The position numbers and the translations under genes are program-made. Shown one piece after another: positions 47,644 to 56,563 of a stretch of 64,000 nucleotides of DNA; the stretch's first letter is position 1; each line of letters begins with the position of its first letter. The notes under the pieces are model-generated. The model did not search any database. It was given only the letters and a program-made list of their open reading frames with translations, and was not told where the DNA came from. This stretch comes from Candidatus Saccharibacteria bacterium UBA6224 (lineage in GTDB: Bacteria > Patescibacteriota > Saccharimonadia > Saccharimonadales > UBA4665): assembly GCA_002441585.1 (NCBI GenBank), contig DJWS01000004.1, positions 24,110 through 88,109 of the forward strand, written 5' to 3'.

Positions 47644-48675
47644 ATGCTAGACGATTTGAAGCTCATTCATGAGCGTGACGCGGATGATACTCTGGGCATC
47701 GCAGAGCGACAGTACAGACAGCTTCAGTACGCGGCCGAAATCACACCGAATGTTCCGGCTGGGCGGTTACTCAATGTCGTTTACGCCGGCATGGGCGGAT
47801 CATCGTTGGCACCGTCATTCGTGCCGACTTGGCCGACCGTCGCCGTGCCATTCGAAATCGTCAAAGGCTACGATATCCCGCGTTATGTCGGCGAGCAAAC
47901 CCTGTTCATTGCGGCTAGCTATTCTGGCAATACCGAGGAAACCCTCGAGGCTCTCAGCCAAGCCGAGGCCAAAGGGGCGCGGATAGCCATCATTGCTGGT
48001 GGCGGCAAATTGGCCGATATCGCCCGCGAAAAGGGTTACCCTCTTGGGCTACTACCCAAGGCCGAACAACCCCGCTACGCCGTTTTTTACAACTTCCGGA
48101 TACTGCTCACCATGCTGCAGCAAGCCGGATTGGTTGGCCAAGACGCCCTTGACGAGTTGGCGGCTGCCCACGGCTTTCTCGAAGAGGCAGTGAAGGGGTG
48201 GGTGGCTACCGTGCCGACATCCAAAAATCCTGCCAAGCAGCTCGCCCTGGAATGCATCGGCAAATCGGCCGTGATCTATGCCGGACCCAAGCTGGCATCA
48301 GCTGCCTATAAGTGGAAAATCAGCTTCAACGAGAATGCCAAGCAGATTGCCTGGTGGAATTTTTATCCGGAGTTCAATCACAACGAATTCATTGGCTGGA
48401 GCAAACAACCGACCGACAAGCCGTATGCCGTCATCGATCTGCGCAGTAATTTGGAACACCCGCGGGTGCAAAAGCGGTTCGAGGTCAGCGAACGTCTTTT
48501 GTCCGGTATGCGTCCATCGCCACATGTGGTCGAGGTTCAGGGGAATACCATGCTTGAACAACTATTATGGACGGTATCGTTCGGGGACTTCGTTACGCTG
48601 TATGTGGGACTTCTGAACGGATTGAACCCGGCACCGGTCGAGTTAGTCGAAAAACTTAAGAAGGAGTTGGTTTAG
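47644..48675 (+). CDS. Bifunctional phosphoglucose/phosphomannose isomerase (SIS domain)
   Basis: 343 residues with two SIS domains. AGMGGSSLAPSFV and ASYSGNTEETLEAL are the sugar-phosphate loops, and FNENAKQIAWWNFYPEFNHN with NEFIGW is the archaeal-type PGI/PMI signature with its catalytic Glu and His. It interconverts fructose-6-P with glucose-6-P or mannose-6-P. The next gene, 4 nt later, is a cupin of the mannose-phosphate group, which supports the mannose side. Confidence 0.88.
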   Translation: MLDDLKLIHERDADDTLGIAERQYRQLQYAAEITPNVPAGRLLNVVYAGMGGSSLAPSFVPTWPTVAVPFEIVKGYDIPRYVGEQTLFIAASYSGNTEETLEALSQAEAKGARIAIIAGGGKLADIAREKGYPLGLLPKAEQPRYAVFYNFRILLTMLQQAGLVGQDALDELAAAHGFLEEAVKGWVATVPTSKNPAKQLALECIGKSAVIYAGPKLASAAYKWKISFNENAKQIAWWNFYPEFNHNEFIGWSKQPTDKPYAVIDLRSNLEHPRVQKRFEVSERLLSGMRPSPHVVEVQGNTMLEQLLWTVSFGDFVTLYVGLLNGLNPAPVELVEKLKKELV

Positions 48676-48679
48676 TCTC

Positions 48680-49126
48680 ATGGCAAATGATCAGCCGCCA
48701 ACATTTGATGTTACCAATTTTTCAACCGATGCCTATGTGCGACGCATCGAAAAACCATGGGGTTATGAACTCCATCTGGTGCCGCCCGAAACGCCATACA
48801 TGCTTAAGCTGATACACATCAACCAAGGAGCTAGGCTGAGCCTGCAAGTCCACGATGAAAAGAGTGAGAGCTGGACGGTCGTGGGGGGTGAGGCTGCGGT
48901 CATAATAGAAAATACCGAGGGCAATCTCGTCGAGCTAAAACTAGAACCCGGCAAGGGCTATACGACCAGTTTGGGCCAAAAACATCGCCTGATGGGCATT
49001 ACTGATTGCGATATCATAGAGGCCTCGACCCCTGAGCTGGGCACGACCTGGCGACTGGAAGATGACTACGCGCGCCCAGACGAGACGCCCGAACAACGGG
49101 CCATCGAACGTGGCGGAGCTGCTTAA
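48680..49126 (+). CDS. Cupin, type II mannose-6-P isomerase-like
   Basis: 148 residues with the cupin motif of the C-terminal domain of bifunctional ManC/PMI enzymes: EKPWGYELHLV, LSLQVHDEKSESWTVVGGEA and PGKGYTTSLGQKHRLMG. The first motif has HDEKSE in place of the usual HxHR. Encoded right after the SIS isomerase; probably part of sugar supply for envelope glycans. Confidence 0.83.
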   Translation: MANDQPPTFDVTNFSTDAYVRRIEKPWGYELHLVPPETPYMLKLIHINQGARLSLQVHDEKSESWTVVGGEAAVIIENTEGNLVELKLEPGKGYTTSLGQKHRLMGITDCDIIEASTPELGTTWRLEDDYARPDETPEQRAIERGGAA

Positions 49127-49150
49127 GCTGCGACTGCTATAATAAGGGGT

Positions 49151-49834
49151 ATGAAGTTGCAGCGCCAGACACCGGGGGTCGACTTGACCATCACACTGGT
49201 ACTGGCCACGGTCGTCAGCCTGATTTTGTATGTGGCGATGGTGCAGCACAGCGGCCAGCTGGTATTCCAGTATCTGGTGTGGAATTTATTCTTGGCGTGG
49301 ATTCCGCTCGGTTTGGTGGCGGTGCTGTTGTGGTTACTCAAGCGCCATGCTTGGTCGGCCTGGCTACCGCTGATCGTGACGTTGCTATGGCTAGCCTTTT
49401 TGCCAAACAGTTTTTATATGGTGACAGATTTTATCCATCTTCGTACGGTCTACAGCGGTGATATCGTACCGGCGGCGGTGTTGTTCACGGCATTCGTTTT
49501 CACCGGTCTGCTGCTGGGTTACACTAGCTTGTATTTCGTGCACCACGAACTGCGTCGCCGCATGGCGCCCCGCATTGCCTTCGGCTGGGTGGCGGTCATA
49601 GTGGCGATTTGCAGCTTTGCCATCTACATTGGTCGCGACCTGCGCTGGAATAGTTGGGACGTACTGACTAACCCGGCCGGGCTGCTGTTCGATCTGTCGG
49701 ATCATGTAGTTCACCCCGGGCGTTATGGCGATTTGTTGCCGCAGACGGTCAGCTTCTTCGTGCTGCTACTGGGCATGTATGCCGTGGTTTGGCGGCTGTT
49801 GTCTCTGGTCAGTCGCCAGGTCCGGCAACCGTAG
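49151..49834 (+). CDS. DUF1361 membrane protein
   Basis: 227 residues with six membrane segments and the family hallmarks YLVWNLFLAWIPL and LLWLAFLPNSFYMVTDFIHL. Function not known. A TATAAT with an extended TG lies 7 nt before the ATG, so the mRNA should be leaderless although AAGGGG touches the start. Confidence 0.88.
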   Translation: MKLQRQTPGVDLTITLVLATVVSLILYVAMVQHSGQLVFQYLVWNLFLAWIPLGLVAVLLWLLKRHAWSAWLPLIVTLLWLAFLPNSFYMVTDFIHLRTVYSGDIVPAAVLFTAFVFTGLLLGYTSLYFVHHELRRRMAPRIAFGWVAVIVAICSFAIYIGRDLRWNSWDVLTNPAGLLFDLSDHVVHPGRYGDLLPQTVSFFVLLLGMYAVVWRLLSLVSRQVRQP

Positions 49835-49867
49835 CGCGGTGCTCTGGCCTCTGTTATACTGGGGGCA

Positions 49868-51544
49868 ATGAAACAAGAAATTGCCCTTGGCCTGGCGGCT
49901 ATCGTCAAAGAGGTGTTCGACGTGGATGTCGTGGTGGAGCTGACGCGGCCCGATGAACAATTTGGTGATTATTCGACCAATGTCGCTCTGCAGCTGGCCA
50001 AGCAAGTCAGTAAAAATCCGCGTGAAGTCGGTGAACAACTGGCCGACATAGCTCGCGATAGGCTGGCCGACCGGGTCGCCGAGGTATCGGTGGCCGGACC
50101 GGGCTTTTTGAACTTGCGTCTCCGTGACGCCGCACTAGTTAGTGAGCTGTCCGAGGAACTGCCTAGGTCACGTCAGGGCCAAACAGTGTTGGTGGAGTAT
50201 TCCGACCCCAACCCCCTCAAGCCGCTGCACGCCGGGCATCTGTACACGACGCTGGTCGGCGATGTCATCGCCCGTCTGGTAGAACACAGCGGTGCCAAGA
50301 CGGTGCGCATCAACTACGGTGGTGACGTTGGCCGTCACATCGGTATCAGTCTGTGGGCAATTATGCGGGAACTTGGCGGCGAACATCCTGAGAAACTGGC
50401 CGATATCGCCGAGGCCGATCGTCCGTCATGGCTGGGTGCACGCTACGTTGAGGGAACCAACGCCTTCGAGGACGACGAGGCTGCCAAATCCGAGATCTTG
50501 GCCGTGAACAAGCGCGTTTATCAATTGCATGAAGCTGATGACCACGATTCGCCGTTCGCACAAATTTACTGGACTGTCCGGCAGTGGAGCTACGATTACT
50601 TTGCCGAGTTGTACCGCCAACTGCAAGTCGTCCCCTTCGACAGGTTCATACCCGAGAGCGAAGTCACAGACCTGGGCATCACGACCGTCAACGAACAACT
50701 CGAAAAAGGCGTCTTTAGTCGCAGTGACGGCGCCGTGGTCTTCGACGGCGAAGCCCAAGGTCTGCATACGCGTGTGTTCATCAATTCCGAAGGCTTGCCA
50801 ACTTATGAAACCAAGGATGTGGGCTTAAGCCTGACCAAGTGGCGTGATTATCATTTCGACGAATCCATCATCATCACCGCCAACGAACAGGAGCAATACA
50901 TGCAAGTCGTGCTGGCCGCCATGCGGCAATTTGCGCCGGAGCCAGCCGAGCGGACGCACCACCTGACTCACGGCATGGTCAAATTGCAGGGCGGTAGCAA
51001 GATGAGCAGTCGAAAGGGCAATATCGTGACGGCGCTCGAGATCCTAGAGGCCGCCAGGGTCGCCGGGGAAGAGACGGGGACCAATCCGTCCGAGGATACC
51101 ATTTTGGCGGCCGTCAAATATGCTCTAGCCAAAAATCGTATAGGCGGTGACATCATCTATGATCCCAAGGAATCAATCGCCCTGGAAGGCAACAGCGGAC
51201 CGTATTTGCAGTATGCCCACGCCCGTGCTCATTCAATTCTTGCCAAAGCCGAAGGTGTGGCAGGCTCGCTCGAAGGCGGTGAGTTTGAGCCCGAGGAACG
51301 AATCCTGCTGCGTAAGCTAACCGAATACAACGAAGTCGTGGAGCGGGCAGCTAGCGAGCTTATGCCGCACCACATCTGCGGCTATCTGTATGAATTGAGC
51401 CAGGTATTCAATCGATTTTACGAAAAGAATCGCGTCATCGACGACCCGCGTCAAGCGGTCCGGCAGACCCTGGTGGCGCGCTACGCCGAGACATTGAAAT
51501 CAGGGCTAGGCTTGCTCGGCATCACAGCGCCAGACAGACTATAA
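49868..51544 (+). CDS. argS: Arginyl-tRNA synthetase
   Basis: 558 residues. The N-terminal domain (residues 1-90) is the ArgS-specific Add-1 domain. NPLKPLHAGHLYTTLVGDV is the class I HIGH motif near residue 115. MVKLQGGSKMSSRKGNIV holds the KMSKS equivalent (KMSSRKG). The C-terminal DALR anticodon-binding domain ends the chain (YELSQVFNRFYEKNRVIDD). TATACT with extended TG lies 7 nt before the ATG. Confidence 0.96.
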   Translation: MKQEIALGLAAIVKEVFDVDVVVELTRPDEQFGDYSTNVALQLAKQVSKNPREVGEQLADIARDRLADRVAEVSVAGPGFLNLRLRDAALVSELSEELPRSRQGQTVLVEYSDPNPLKPLHAGHLYTTLVGDVIARLVEHSGAKTVRINYGGDVGRHIGISLWAIMRELGGEHPEKLADIAEADRPSWLGARYVEGTNAFEDDEAAKSEILAVNKRVYQLHEADDHDSPFAQIYWTVRQWSYDYFAELYRQLQVVPFDRFIPESEVTDLGITTVNEQLEKGVFSRSDGAVVFDGEAQGLHTRVFINSEGLPTYETKDVGLSLTKWRDYHFDESIIITANEQEQYMQVVLAAMRQFAPEPAERTHHLTHGMVKLQGGSKMSSRKGNIVTALEILEAARVAGEETGTNPSEDTILAAVKYALAKNRIGGDIIYDPKESIALEGNSGPYLQYAHARAHSILAKAEGVAGSLEGGEFEPEERILLRKLTEYNEVVERAASELMPHHICGYLYELSQVFNRFYEKNRVIDDPRQAVRQTLVARYAETLKSGLGLLGITAPDRL

Positions 51545-51547
51545 CTC

Positions 51548-51576
51548 TTGCAAAACACATATGTTTGTGGTATGAT
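51548..51576 (+). promoter_or_regulatory. mscL promoter (leaderless type)
   Basis: TTGCAA (51548-51553), 17-nt spacer, TATGAT (51571-51576) with an extended TG, then 7 nt to the ATG. Confidence 0.65.
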
Positions 51577-51583
51577 ACGATAA

Positions 51584-52069
51584 ATGGCAACCAAAAAAAG
51601 AAATCCAGCAAAACCAGCCAAAAAAACGCCGTCGACACAGACGCGTGTGATTACGACCAGCGCTGGAAATGTACGGATTACCGAGCCGAAACGGACTAGT
51701 CGTAGCAAACAAAAACCCAAGATTACTGTGCTGGTTGGAGAAGAAATACCCAATCCACTCGGTGGGTTCGTCGGTTTCTTGCGCGAGCGTGCCGTCGTCG
51801 GTGTGGCGATAGCTTTCGTCGTAGCAACGCAGATGCAGGGCATCGTCAAGATATTGATCGAAAAATTTATCGACCCGGCCTTTTATCTGGTGTTCGGCGG
51901 CGACAAACTCAGCAGCCGGTCATTCACCCTCAGCTGGCATGGTCGGGACGCTCACTTTGGTTGGGGTGCGGTGATTTTTTCACTGATTGATTTCTTGTTC
52001 GTAGTCGGTGCGGTCTATCTGATAATCCGCCTGTTCAAGCTCGACAAGCTCGACAAAAAGAAAGACTAA
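51584..52069 (+). CDS. mscL: Large-conductance mechanosensitive channel MscL-like
   Basis: 161 residues. A basic N-terminal extension of about 55 residues precedes the channel core. GGFVGFLRERAVVGVAIAF and then VVATQMQGIVKILIEKFIDP form helix 1, a loop follows, and WGAVIFSLIDFLFVVGAVYL is helix 2, ending in a charged bundle (KLDKLDKKKD). It releases solutes on hypo-osmotic shock. The long basic extension is unusual for MscL. Confidence 0.82.
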   Translation: MATKKRNPAKPAKKTPSTQTRVITTSAGNVRITEPKRTSRSKQKPKITVLVGEEIPNPLGGFVGFLRERAVVGVAIAFVVATQMQGIVKILIEKFIDPAFYLVFGGDKLSSRSFTLSWHGRDAHFGWGAVIFSLIDFLFVVGAVYLIIRLFKLDKLDKKKD

Positions 52070-52124
52070 CCTTCAAGTGCCCCGCGGTAGCGGAGTATCA
52101 TAGTAGTAAAGGATAGGAGGGACC

Positions 52125-53339
52125 ATGGCGCTAGAAGATGTGCGCTCGACTGTCCGTCGGGTGGCCAAACAACGTGGATTCGATGCAGCGGCGGTCGAGA
52201 ACCTGCTAGAAATTGACGCCGAGCATACCTTCGAGGTTGAGGTCGGTGGCAAGACCTACCCTGGGTTTCGAGTGCAACACGATAATCGTCGCGGCCCCTA
52301 TAAGGGTGGCGTGCGCTTTCATCCGGAAGTCAGCCTGGACGAAGTGCGCTCGTTGGCCACGCTGATGAGCCTAAAGACGGCGGCCGTGGGATTACCTATG
52401 GGCGGCGGCAAAGGCGGCGTGGCTGTCGATGTCAAACGACTGAACGAGGCTGAACTCGAGGAAGTAGCCCGACAGTTTGCACGCAATCTGGTACAGTACA
52501 TCGGCCCTGACAAGGATGTACCGGCTCCGGACGTCAACACCAACCCAAAGATCATCGACTGGATGGTGGACGAATACGAACGATTGACTGGCGACACCAG
52601 CAAAGCGAGCTTCACGGGTAAGTCGATTGGCAACGGTGGCAGCGAAGGGCGCGCCGCAGCGACCGGCCGCGGCGGCATGATCGTGCTAAACGAGATACTC
52701 CTGGCCGCCGACTGGGATCATAACAATCTCGTACGTATCGCCGTCCAAGGGTTTGGTAACGTCGGTTCTTATTTCGCTGTGGTGTTCGAACGCGAGCAGC
52801 CCAGCTGGCGCTTGGTCGCGGCGACGGATTCGAGCGGTGGCGTGGCCGATCAAGATGGCCTTAACGTATCGACACTTGATAGCTTTAAGTCGTCCGGTAA
52901 CAAATTGAAGGATTTTGACAGTGGCGAAACGATTGAGGCAGAAGACATAATCGCTGCCGATTGTGACGTTTTGGTACTGGGGGCATTGGGCGGGGCAGTC
53001 AACCACGATAACATGCACCGTGTACGGGCAAAAATCGTGATGGAGCTAGCCAACGAACCAGTTACGGCCGAGGCGCGTGACTATCTGACCAGGCAAGGGG
53101 TCATAATCATTCCGGACATCATGGCTAATGCCGGCGGCGTGGTCGCAAGCTATCTCGAGTGGGTCCAAAACCGGAAAGGTGAGCACTGGACCGAAGCCCA
53201 GGTGAATAAAGAATTAGCCCGATATCTCGTGGACGCCACCCATGAAATTTGGCGAGAGTACAAATCTGGAACGGATTCGCTGGTTGATGCCGCCGTGGCC
53301 ACTGCCCTCAAGAATCTACTGGAGTCGACAAGAAAATGA
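52125..53339 (+). CDS. gdhA: Glutamate (Glu/Leu/Phe/Val) dehydrogenase
   Basis: 404 residues. NAD(P)-dependent oxidative deamination of glutamate, or the reverse. GPYKGGVRFHPEVSLDEVRS and MGGGKGGVAVD are the catalytic regions with the active Lys, DVPAPDVNTNPKIIDWM the conserved Asp, and IAVQGFGNVGSYFAVV the Rossmann loop. AGGAGGG precedes the ATG. It overlaps msrB by 4 nt (ATGA). Confidence 0.94.
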   Translation: MALEDVRSTVRRVAKQRGFDAAAVENLLEIDAEHTFEVEVGGKTYPGFRVQHDNRRGPYKGGVRFHPEVSLDEVRSLATLMSLKTAAVGLPMGGGKGGVAVDVKRLNEAELEEVARQFARNLVQYIGPDKDVPAPDVNTNPKIIDWMVDEYERLTGDTSKASFTGKSIGNGGSEGRAAATGRGGMIVLNEILLAADWDHNNLVRIAVQGFGNVGSYFAVVFEREQPSWRLVAATDSSGGVADQDGLNVSTLDSFKSSGNKLKDFDSGETIEAEDIIAADCDVLVLGALGGAVNHDNMHRVRAKIVMELANEPVTAEARDYLTRQGVIIIPDIMANAGGVVASYLEWVQNRKGEHWTEAQVNKELARYLVDATHEIWREYKSGTDSLVDAAVATALKNLLESTRK

Positions 53340-53755
53340 ACGAAGACGAATTCAAGCAAAAGCTGACCCCAGAACAGTATCACGTACTGCGGGAGAGCGG
53401 GACCGAAGTGCCATTCAGCGGCAAATTCCTAGATTACGATAAGGCCGGCACCTACGTTTGTGCGGCATGTGGCGCCGAACTTTTCAAAAGCGATACCAAA
53501 TATGAGTCCAATGTTCCTGGGTTAGCGGGCTGGCCAAGCTTTGCTGATGTCATCGATGCCGGCGCCGTGGAATTGCGGAATGATGACAAGTTGGGCGTGC
53601 GACGAGTAGAAGTCGTTTGCCGTAGCTGCGGCAGCCATCTTGGCCATCTGTTCGACGACGATAGTTCGCCGACGGGGCAGCACTACTGCATAAATTCGGT
53701 TTGCCTCGATTTCATGCCAAAACCGACCAGCACAACGAACGACAAATCCGCCTAA
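53336..53755 (+). CDS. msrB: Peptide methionine (R)-S-oxide reductase MsrB
   Basis: 139 residues. Repairs oxidised methionine. Zinc site: CAACGAELF and CRSCGSHLGHLF. The catalytic Cys is in GQHYCINSVCLDF, with the usual resolving-region Ser replaced by VC. TPEQYHVLRESGTEVPFSG is the family start. Coupled to gdhA and convergent with hxlR, overlapping its end by 4 nt. Confidence 0.95.
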   Translation: MNEDEFKQKLTPEQYHVLRESGTEVPFSGKFLDYDKAGTYVCAACGAELFKSDTKYESNVPGLAGWPSFADVIDAGAVELRNDDKLGVRRVEVVCRSCGSHLGHLFDDDSSPTGQHYCINSVCLDFMPKPTSTTNDKSA

Positions 53756-54111
53756 CAGTTGCCGTCGTAGTATTTGTTGCCCCAGGCGGCCATCTGCCTG
53801 AGCACGGGTATGAGATCCTCACCCTTGGGGGTGAGGGAGTATTCGACCCGAGGTGGCACCTCGGCATAAACTTGCTTGGTAACGATGCCTTGCTCCTCTA
53901 GGTCATCTAGACGTTGGCTGAGGGTGCGCGGGTTGATATCACCGACGGACTTCTCCAGTTCGCCGAAGCGCTTGGCGCCCGAAGCCAGATCGCGCAAAAT
54001 GAGGGCCGTCCACTTACTGCCGATGATTTGCATAGCACCGGCAATACACCCGACCTTGGGCTCGAGTTGTTGGTGCGTATTACCAGTGGTGAATGGGGTT
54101 GAAATATTCAT
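53752..54111 (-). CDS. HxlR-family winged-helix regulator
   Basis: 119 residues with the HxlR signature: CIAGAMQIIGSKWTALILRD, then GAKRFGELEKSVGDINPRTL and EVPPRVEYSLTPKGEDLIPV. The Cys at residue 22 fits the redox- or thiol-sensing Cys of this family. It is divergent from the flavin reductase gene with palindromic AAAGTATA sites between them, one across its own start codon, so self-repression and control of the reductase are likely. Confidence 0.9.
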   Translation of the reverse strand: MNISTPFTTGNTHQQLEPKVGCIAGAMQIIGSKWTALILRDLASGAKRFGELEKSVGDINPRTLSQRLDDLEEQGIVTKQVYAEVPPRVEYSLTPKGEDLIPVLRQMAAWGNKYYDGNC

Positions 54112-54170
54112 ACTTTACAAAGTATAGTATTGGCTCTATACTTTAATTATACCAAACTATAAAAAGTATA
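54110..54170. promoter_or_regulatory. Probable HxlR operators
   Basis: A palindrome ATACTTT-AC-AAAGTAT lies at 54110-54125 and covers the hxlR start codon. A second pair of half-sites, TATACTTT (54137-54144) and AAAGTATA (54163-54170), lies further towards the reductase. All share ATACTTT/AAAGTAT, the kind of site bound by a winged-helix dimer. Confidence 0.65.
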
Positions 54171-54255
54171 CCATTGGAAAATGGTTACGACGTAGCGCCG
54201 GGGGTAATGGAGCACTTGTCCTTGCCTCTGCCTGCAAGCCAATGAAGGAGGCAAG

Positions 54256-54834
54256 ATGACAAATATAGCAGTAGTAATCGGCAGCACACGGGAGGGTCGG
54301 TCGACCGATCGTCTTGCGGCATGGGTGGCCGAAGAGGTCAAGAAGCACGCCGAAGTTGACGTGCTGGATTTAAGGGACTATCCTTTGCCGTTTTTCGACG
54401 AAACTGTTAGCCCGCGCTATAACCCGGAGCGTACCCCGGAACCTGCAGTCAAGAAATGGCTGGACAAGATTGCCGAATATGACGGTTACGTAATGGTGAC
54501 GCCCGAGTACAACCGATCTACCTCGGGTGTGCTCAAGAACGCCATCGACTTCCTTGATTATCAGATCGAGCAGAAGCCAGTCGCCCTGGTTGGACACGGT
54601 ACGACAGGCGGTGCCCAAGCGGTCAGCAATTTGCGCAACGCCTTGCCCGGTACTGGTGCGGTGACGATACCGCAGGCCATTTACTTTAATCACCGTGTCG
54701 GCGAGGTCGTCAGCGAGGACGGGGTATTGCACGAAGATGTGGCAGCCAACCCTTATGGGCCGCAGACAGCCCTGGCCAGCCAGGCCAAACAACTGGTCTG
54801 GTTTACCGAGGCGCTCAAGGCCGCGCGCGCATAA
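54256..54834 (+). CDS. NADPH-dependent FMN reductase family protein
   Basis: 192 residues, flavodoxin-like fold. VVIGSTREGRSTDRLAAWVA is the FMN phosphate loop, VTPEYNRSTSGVLKNAIDFL the isoalloxazine loop. It reduces flavins or quinones, often in thiol or electrophile stress. Controlled by the divergent HxlR-type regulator. AAGGAGG precedes the ATG. A terminator follows. Confidence 0.92.
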   Translation: MTNIAVVIGSTREGRSTDRLAAWVAEEVKKHAEVDVLDLRDYPLPFFDETVSPRYNPERTPEPAVKKWLDKIAEYDGYVMVTPEYNRSTSGVLKNAIDFLDYQIEQKPVALVGHGTTGGAQAVSNLRNALPGTGAVTIPQAIYFNHRVGEVVSEDGVLHEDVAANPYGPQTALASQAKQLVWFTEALKAARA

Positions 54835-54860
54835 AACCCCTAAAGAGAGACTTAGGTGTG

Positions 54861-54889
54861 AACTCCGCTGACAATCAGCGGAGTTTTTG
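54861..54889 (+). terminator. Terminator after the flavin reductase gene
   Basis: Perfect 11-bp stem AACTCCGCTGA / TCAGCGGAGTT, loop CAA, followed by TTT. Confidence 0.9.
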
Positions 54890-54983
54890 CATACTAACAG
54901 GTGGCCTGCCGGGCAGCCAGTTGTCTTTATTCGCATTCGGGTGTATACCATTGGCAGACAAACATAATAAAAAGAAGGTTACC

Positions 54984-55940
54984 ATGAGTGTCTCTCCCGA
55001 ACTAATGACGGATAACGGACAAGACCTACCCTTAAATTCTCCGGAAATCGCCGATTATGACGAAGAATATGTCCGAGAGGGAATTATGCGCCTGGAGCAA
55101 CATGCCAACGGTTATGACGCACTCCGGGATGCCTCGCGAGATGTTTTTCGGAGTAATTTCCGAGGTGGTATGTCGCCGGCTACCATCGATGCCTATTACG
55201 AGCGGTACGGGCTAGAGGACGAACAGGTGCGTGATAAGCGTGGCCGGATGAGTGCTGCGCCACGGACCGCGGAGACACTAGCCCGGGCGCTGGCAGGGCG
55301 CAAAGAAGAGTTCCTCGACAGTTTATTAGGCGAGTCGCCCGGCGAAGTTGGTATTTATGAGGTAGATTATGTCCTGGCTTTGTGTGACGGACGTATGCAT
55401 CGTAAGACGCTGGCGGACGGGGGTGTCGTCGACTGGGCGATTACAAGGGATGAGCTAAGAGAAAGTCCGGCAGAATGGTATATTCGTCATCGACGACCTG
55501 ACGGCAGCCATCAGTACTCGATTCTCTTGCGCAACGCAGAAGGTCAGCGGCTGTATCGTATCGAGGATGATGGTAGCGCAACGGTATCAACGGTTACACG
55601 TATGGGCCCGGATGCTGGTTTGTTGATGCGCGAACAGGCCAAGCCGGGAAATCCAAATGGTGCCAAGACGCGATTCCGCGAACTGCTGGAATGGACATTG
55701 CCGACCACCCGGACATTACGTGAGCGGGACGAAACTGAGCGGGCCGAGCACGATGCCGATGCTCTAAGGATCATGGAATCTAGCCCTGAACACGCAGCGC
55801 TTTTGAATGTTGAATCGACCCAGGAATTGGATGAATTCATCGAAAATGAATTTGCGGCGCGGGTCGAACGACTTCGCCAAGCCGGAACGGGATGGTATCC
55901 AGGCACCAAGGATACACGACCGCTTCGGCACGCCGCGTGA
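54984..55940 (+). CDS. Acidic soluble protein, unknown
   Basis: 318 residues without signal or membrane segment. Residues 30-110 are helical and charged, 115-240 beta-rich (GIYEVDYVLALCDGRMHRKT, then SHQYSILLRNAEGQRLYRIE), the end helical (DETERAEHDADALRIMESSP). I do not recognise a family. AAGAAGG lies 5 nt before the chosen ATG; the frame is open further upstream through the terminator of the preceding gene, which argues against an earlier start. Confidence 0.6.
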   Translation: MSVSPELMTDNGQDLPLNSPEIADYDEEYVREGIMRLEQHANGYDALRDASRDVFRSNFRGGMSPATIDAYYERYGLEDEQVRDKRGRMSAAPRTAETLARALAGRKEEFLDSLLGESPGEVGIYEVDYVLALCDGRMHRKTLADGGVVDWAITRDELRESPAEWYIRHRRPDGSHQYSILLRNAEGQRLYRIEDDGSATVSTVTRMGPDAGLLMREQAKPGNPNGAKTRFRELLEWTLPTTRTLRERDETERAEHDADALRIMESSPEHAALLNVESTQELDEFIENEFAARVERLRQAGTGWYPGTKDTRPLRHAA

Positions 55941-55964
55941 GACGGCCGTGTATACTAAAACTTG

Positions 55965-56525
55965 ATGATTGATAAAAAGCGACTACCGACGAAGCTGCTG
56001 TGGGTGGATTTGGAGATGACTGGACTCGATGTCGAGAAGGACGTTATCATCGAGGTAGCTGCCGAAATAACTGATTTCAACTTCAAAACACTGGCTAGTT
56101 ACGAGGCGGTCGTCAAACAGCCACAAAAAGTCGTGGTCGAGCGCATGCAGAAAAACATCTGGTATCGTGATTATCCCGAAAACCGCGATGAATTTATTCG
56201 GATCGTACCGACCGGCAAGCCGAGTGCTGAGGTCGAACAAGATTTAATCCGCCTGGTCCAGGCTGAGTTCGGCAACGAACCGGCGGTCCTGGCCGGCAAT
56301 AGTATTCACAATGATCGCAAGTTCATCGAACGAGGCTGGCCGGAGCTTGATTTGCGGCTTCACTACCGAATGCTCGATGTCAGCTCACTCAAAGTGTTCA
56401 TGCAGGGCCGCTACGGTTTGGAATACGAGAAGAAGGAAGTCCATCGCGCCTTCGACGATATCCAGGCCAGCATCGCCGAATTACAGTATTACCTGGAGTG
56501 GCTACAGGATCCAAACCACCACTGA
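55965..56525 (+). CDS. orn: Oligoribonuclease (DEDDh exonuclease)
   Basis: 186 residues. Degrades 2-5 nt RNAs. ExoI WVDLEMTGLDVEKDVIIEVA (Asp-Glu), ExoII AGNSIHNDRKFIERGWPEL (Asp), ExoIII EVHRAFDDIQASI (His and Asp). Length and motifs match Orn closely. The ATG at 55965 has TATACT 8 nt upstream with no Shine-Dalgarno; a TTG one codon earlier is less likely. Orn is usually proteobacterial and actinobacterial; its presence here is worth noting. Confidence 0.95.
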   Translation: MIDKKRLPTKLLWVDLEMTGLDVEKDVIIEVAAEITDFNFKTLASYEAVVKQPQKVVVERMQKNIWYRDYPENRDEFIRIVPTGKPSAEVEQDLIRLVQAEFGNEPAVLAGNSIHNDRKFIERGWPELDLRLHYRMLDVSSLKVFMQGRYGLEYEKKEVHRAFDDIQASIAELQYYLEWLQDPNHH

Positions 56526-56528
56526 TTA

Positions 56529-56557
56529 TTGACAGGCAGCGGGTATAGTTCTATCGT
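56529..56557 (+). promoter_or_regulatory. Leaderless promoter of the 148-residue protein gene
   Basis: TTGACA (56529-56534), 17-nt spacer, TATCGT (56552-56557), then 6 nt to the ATG. A perfect -35 with ideal spacing makes this the clearest leaderless promoter of the window. Confidence 0.7.
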
Positions 56558-56563
56558 TAGCTT

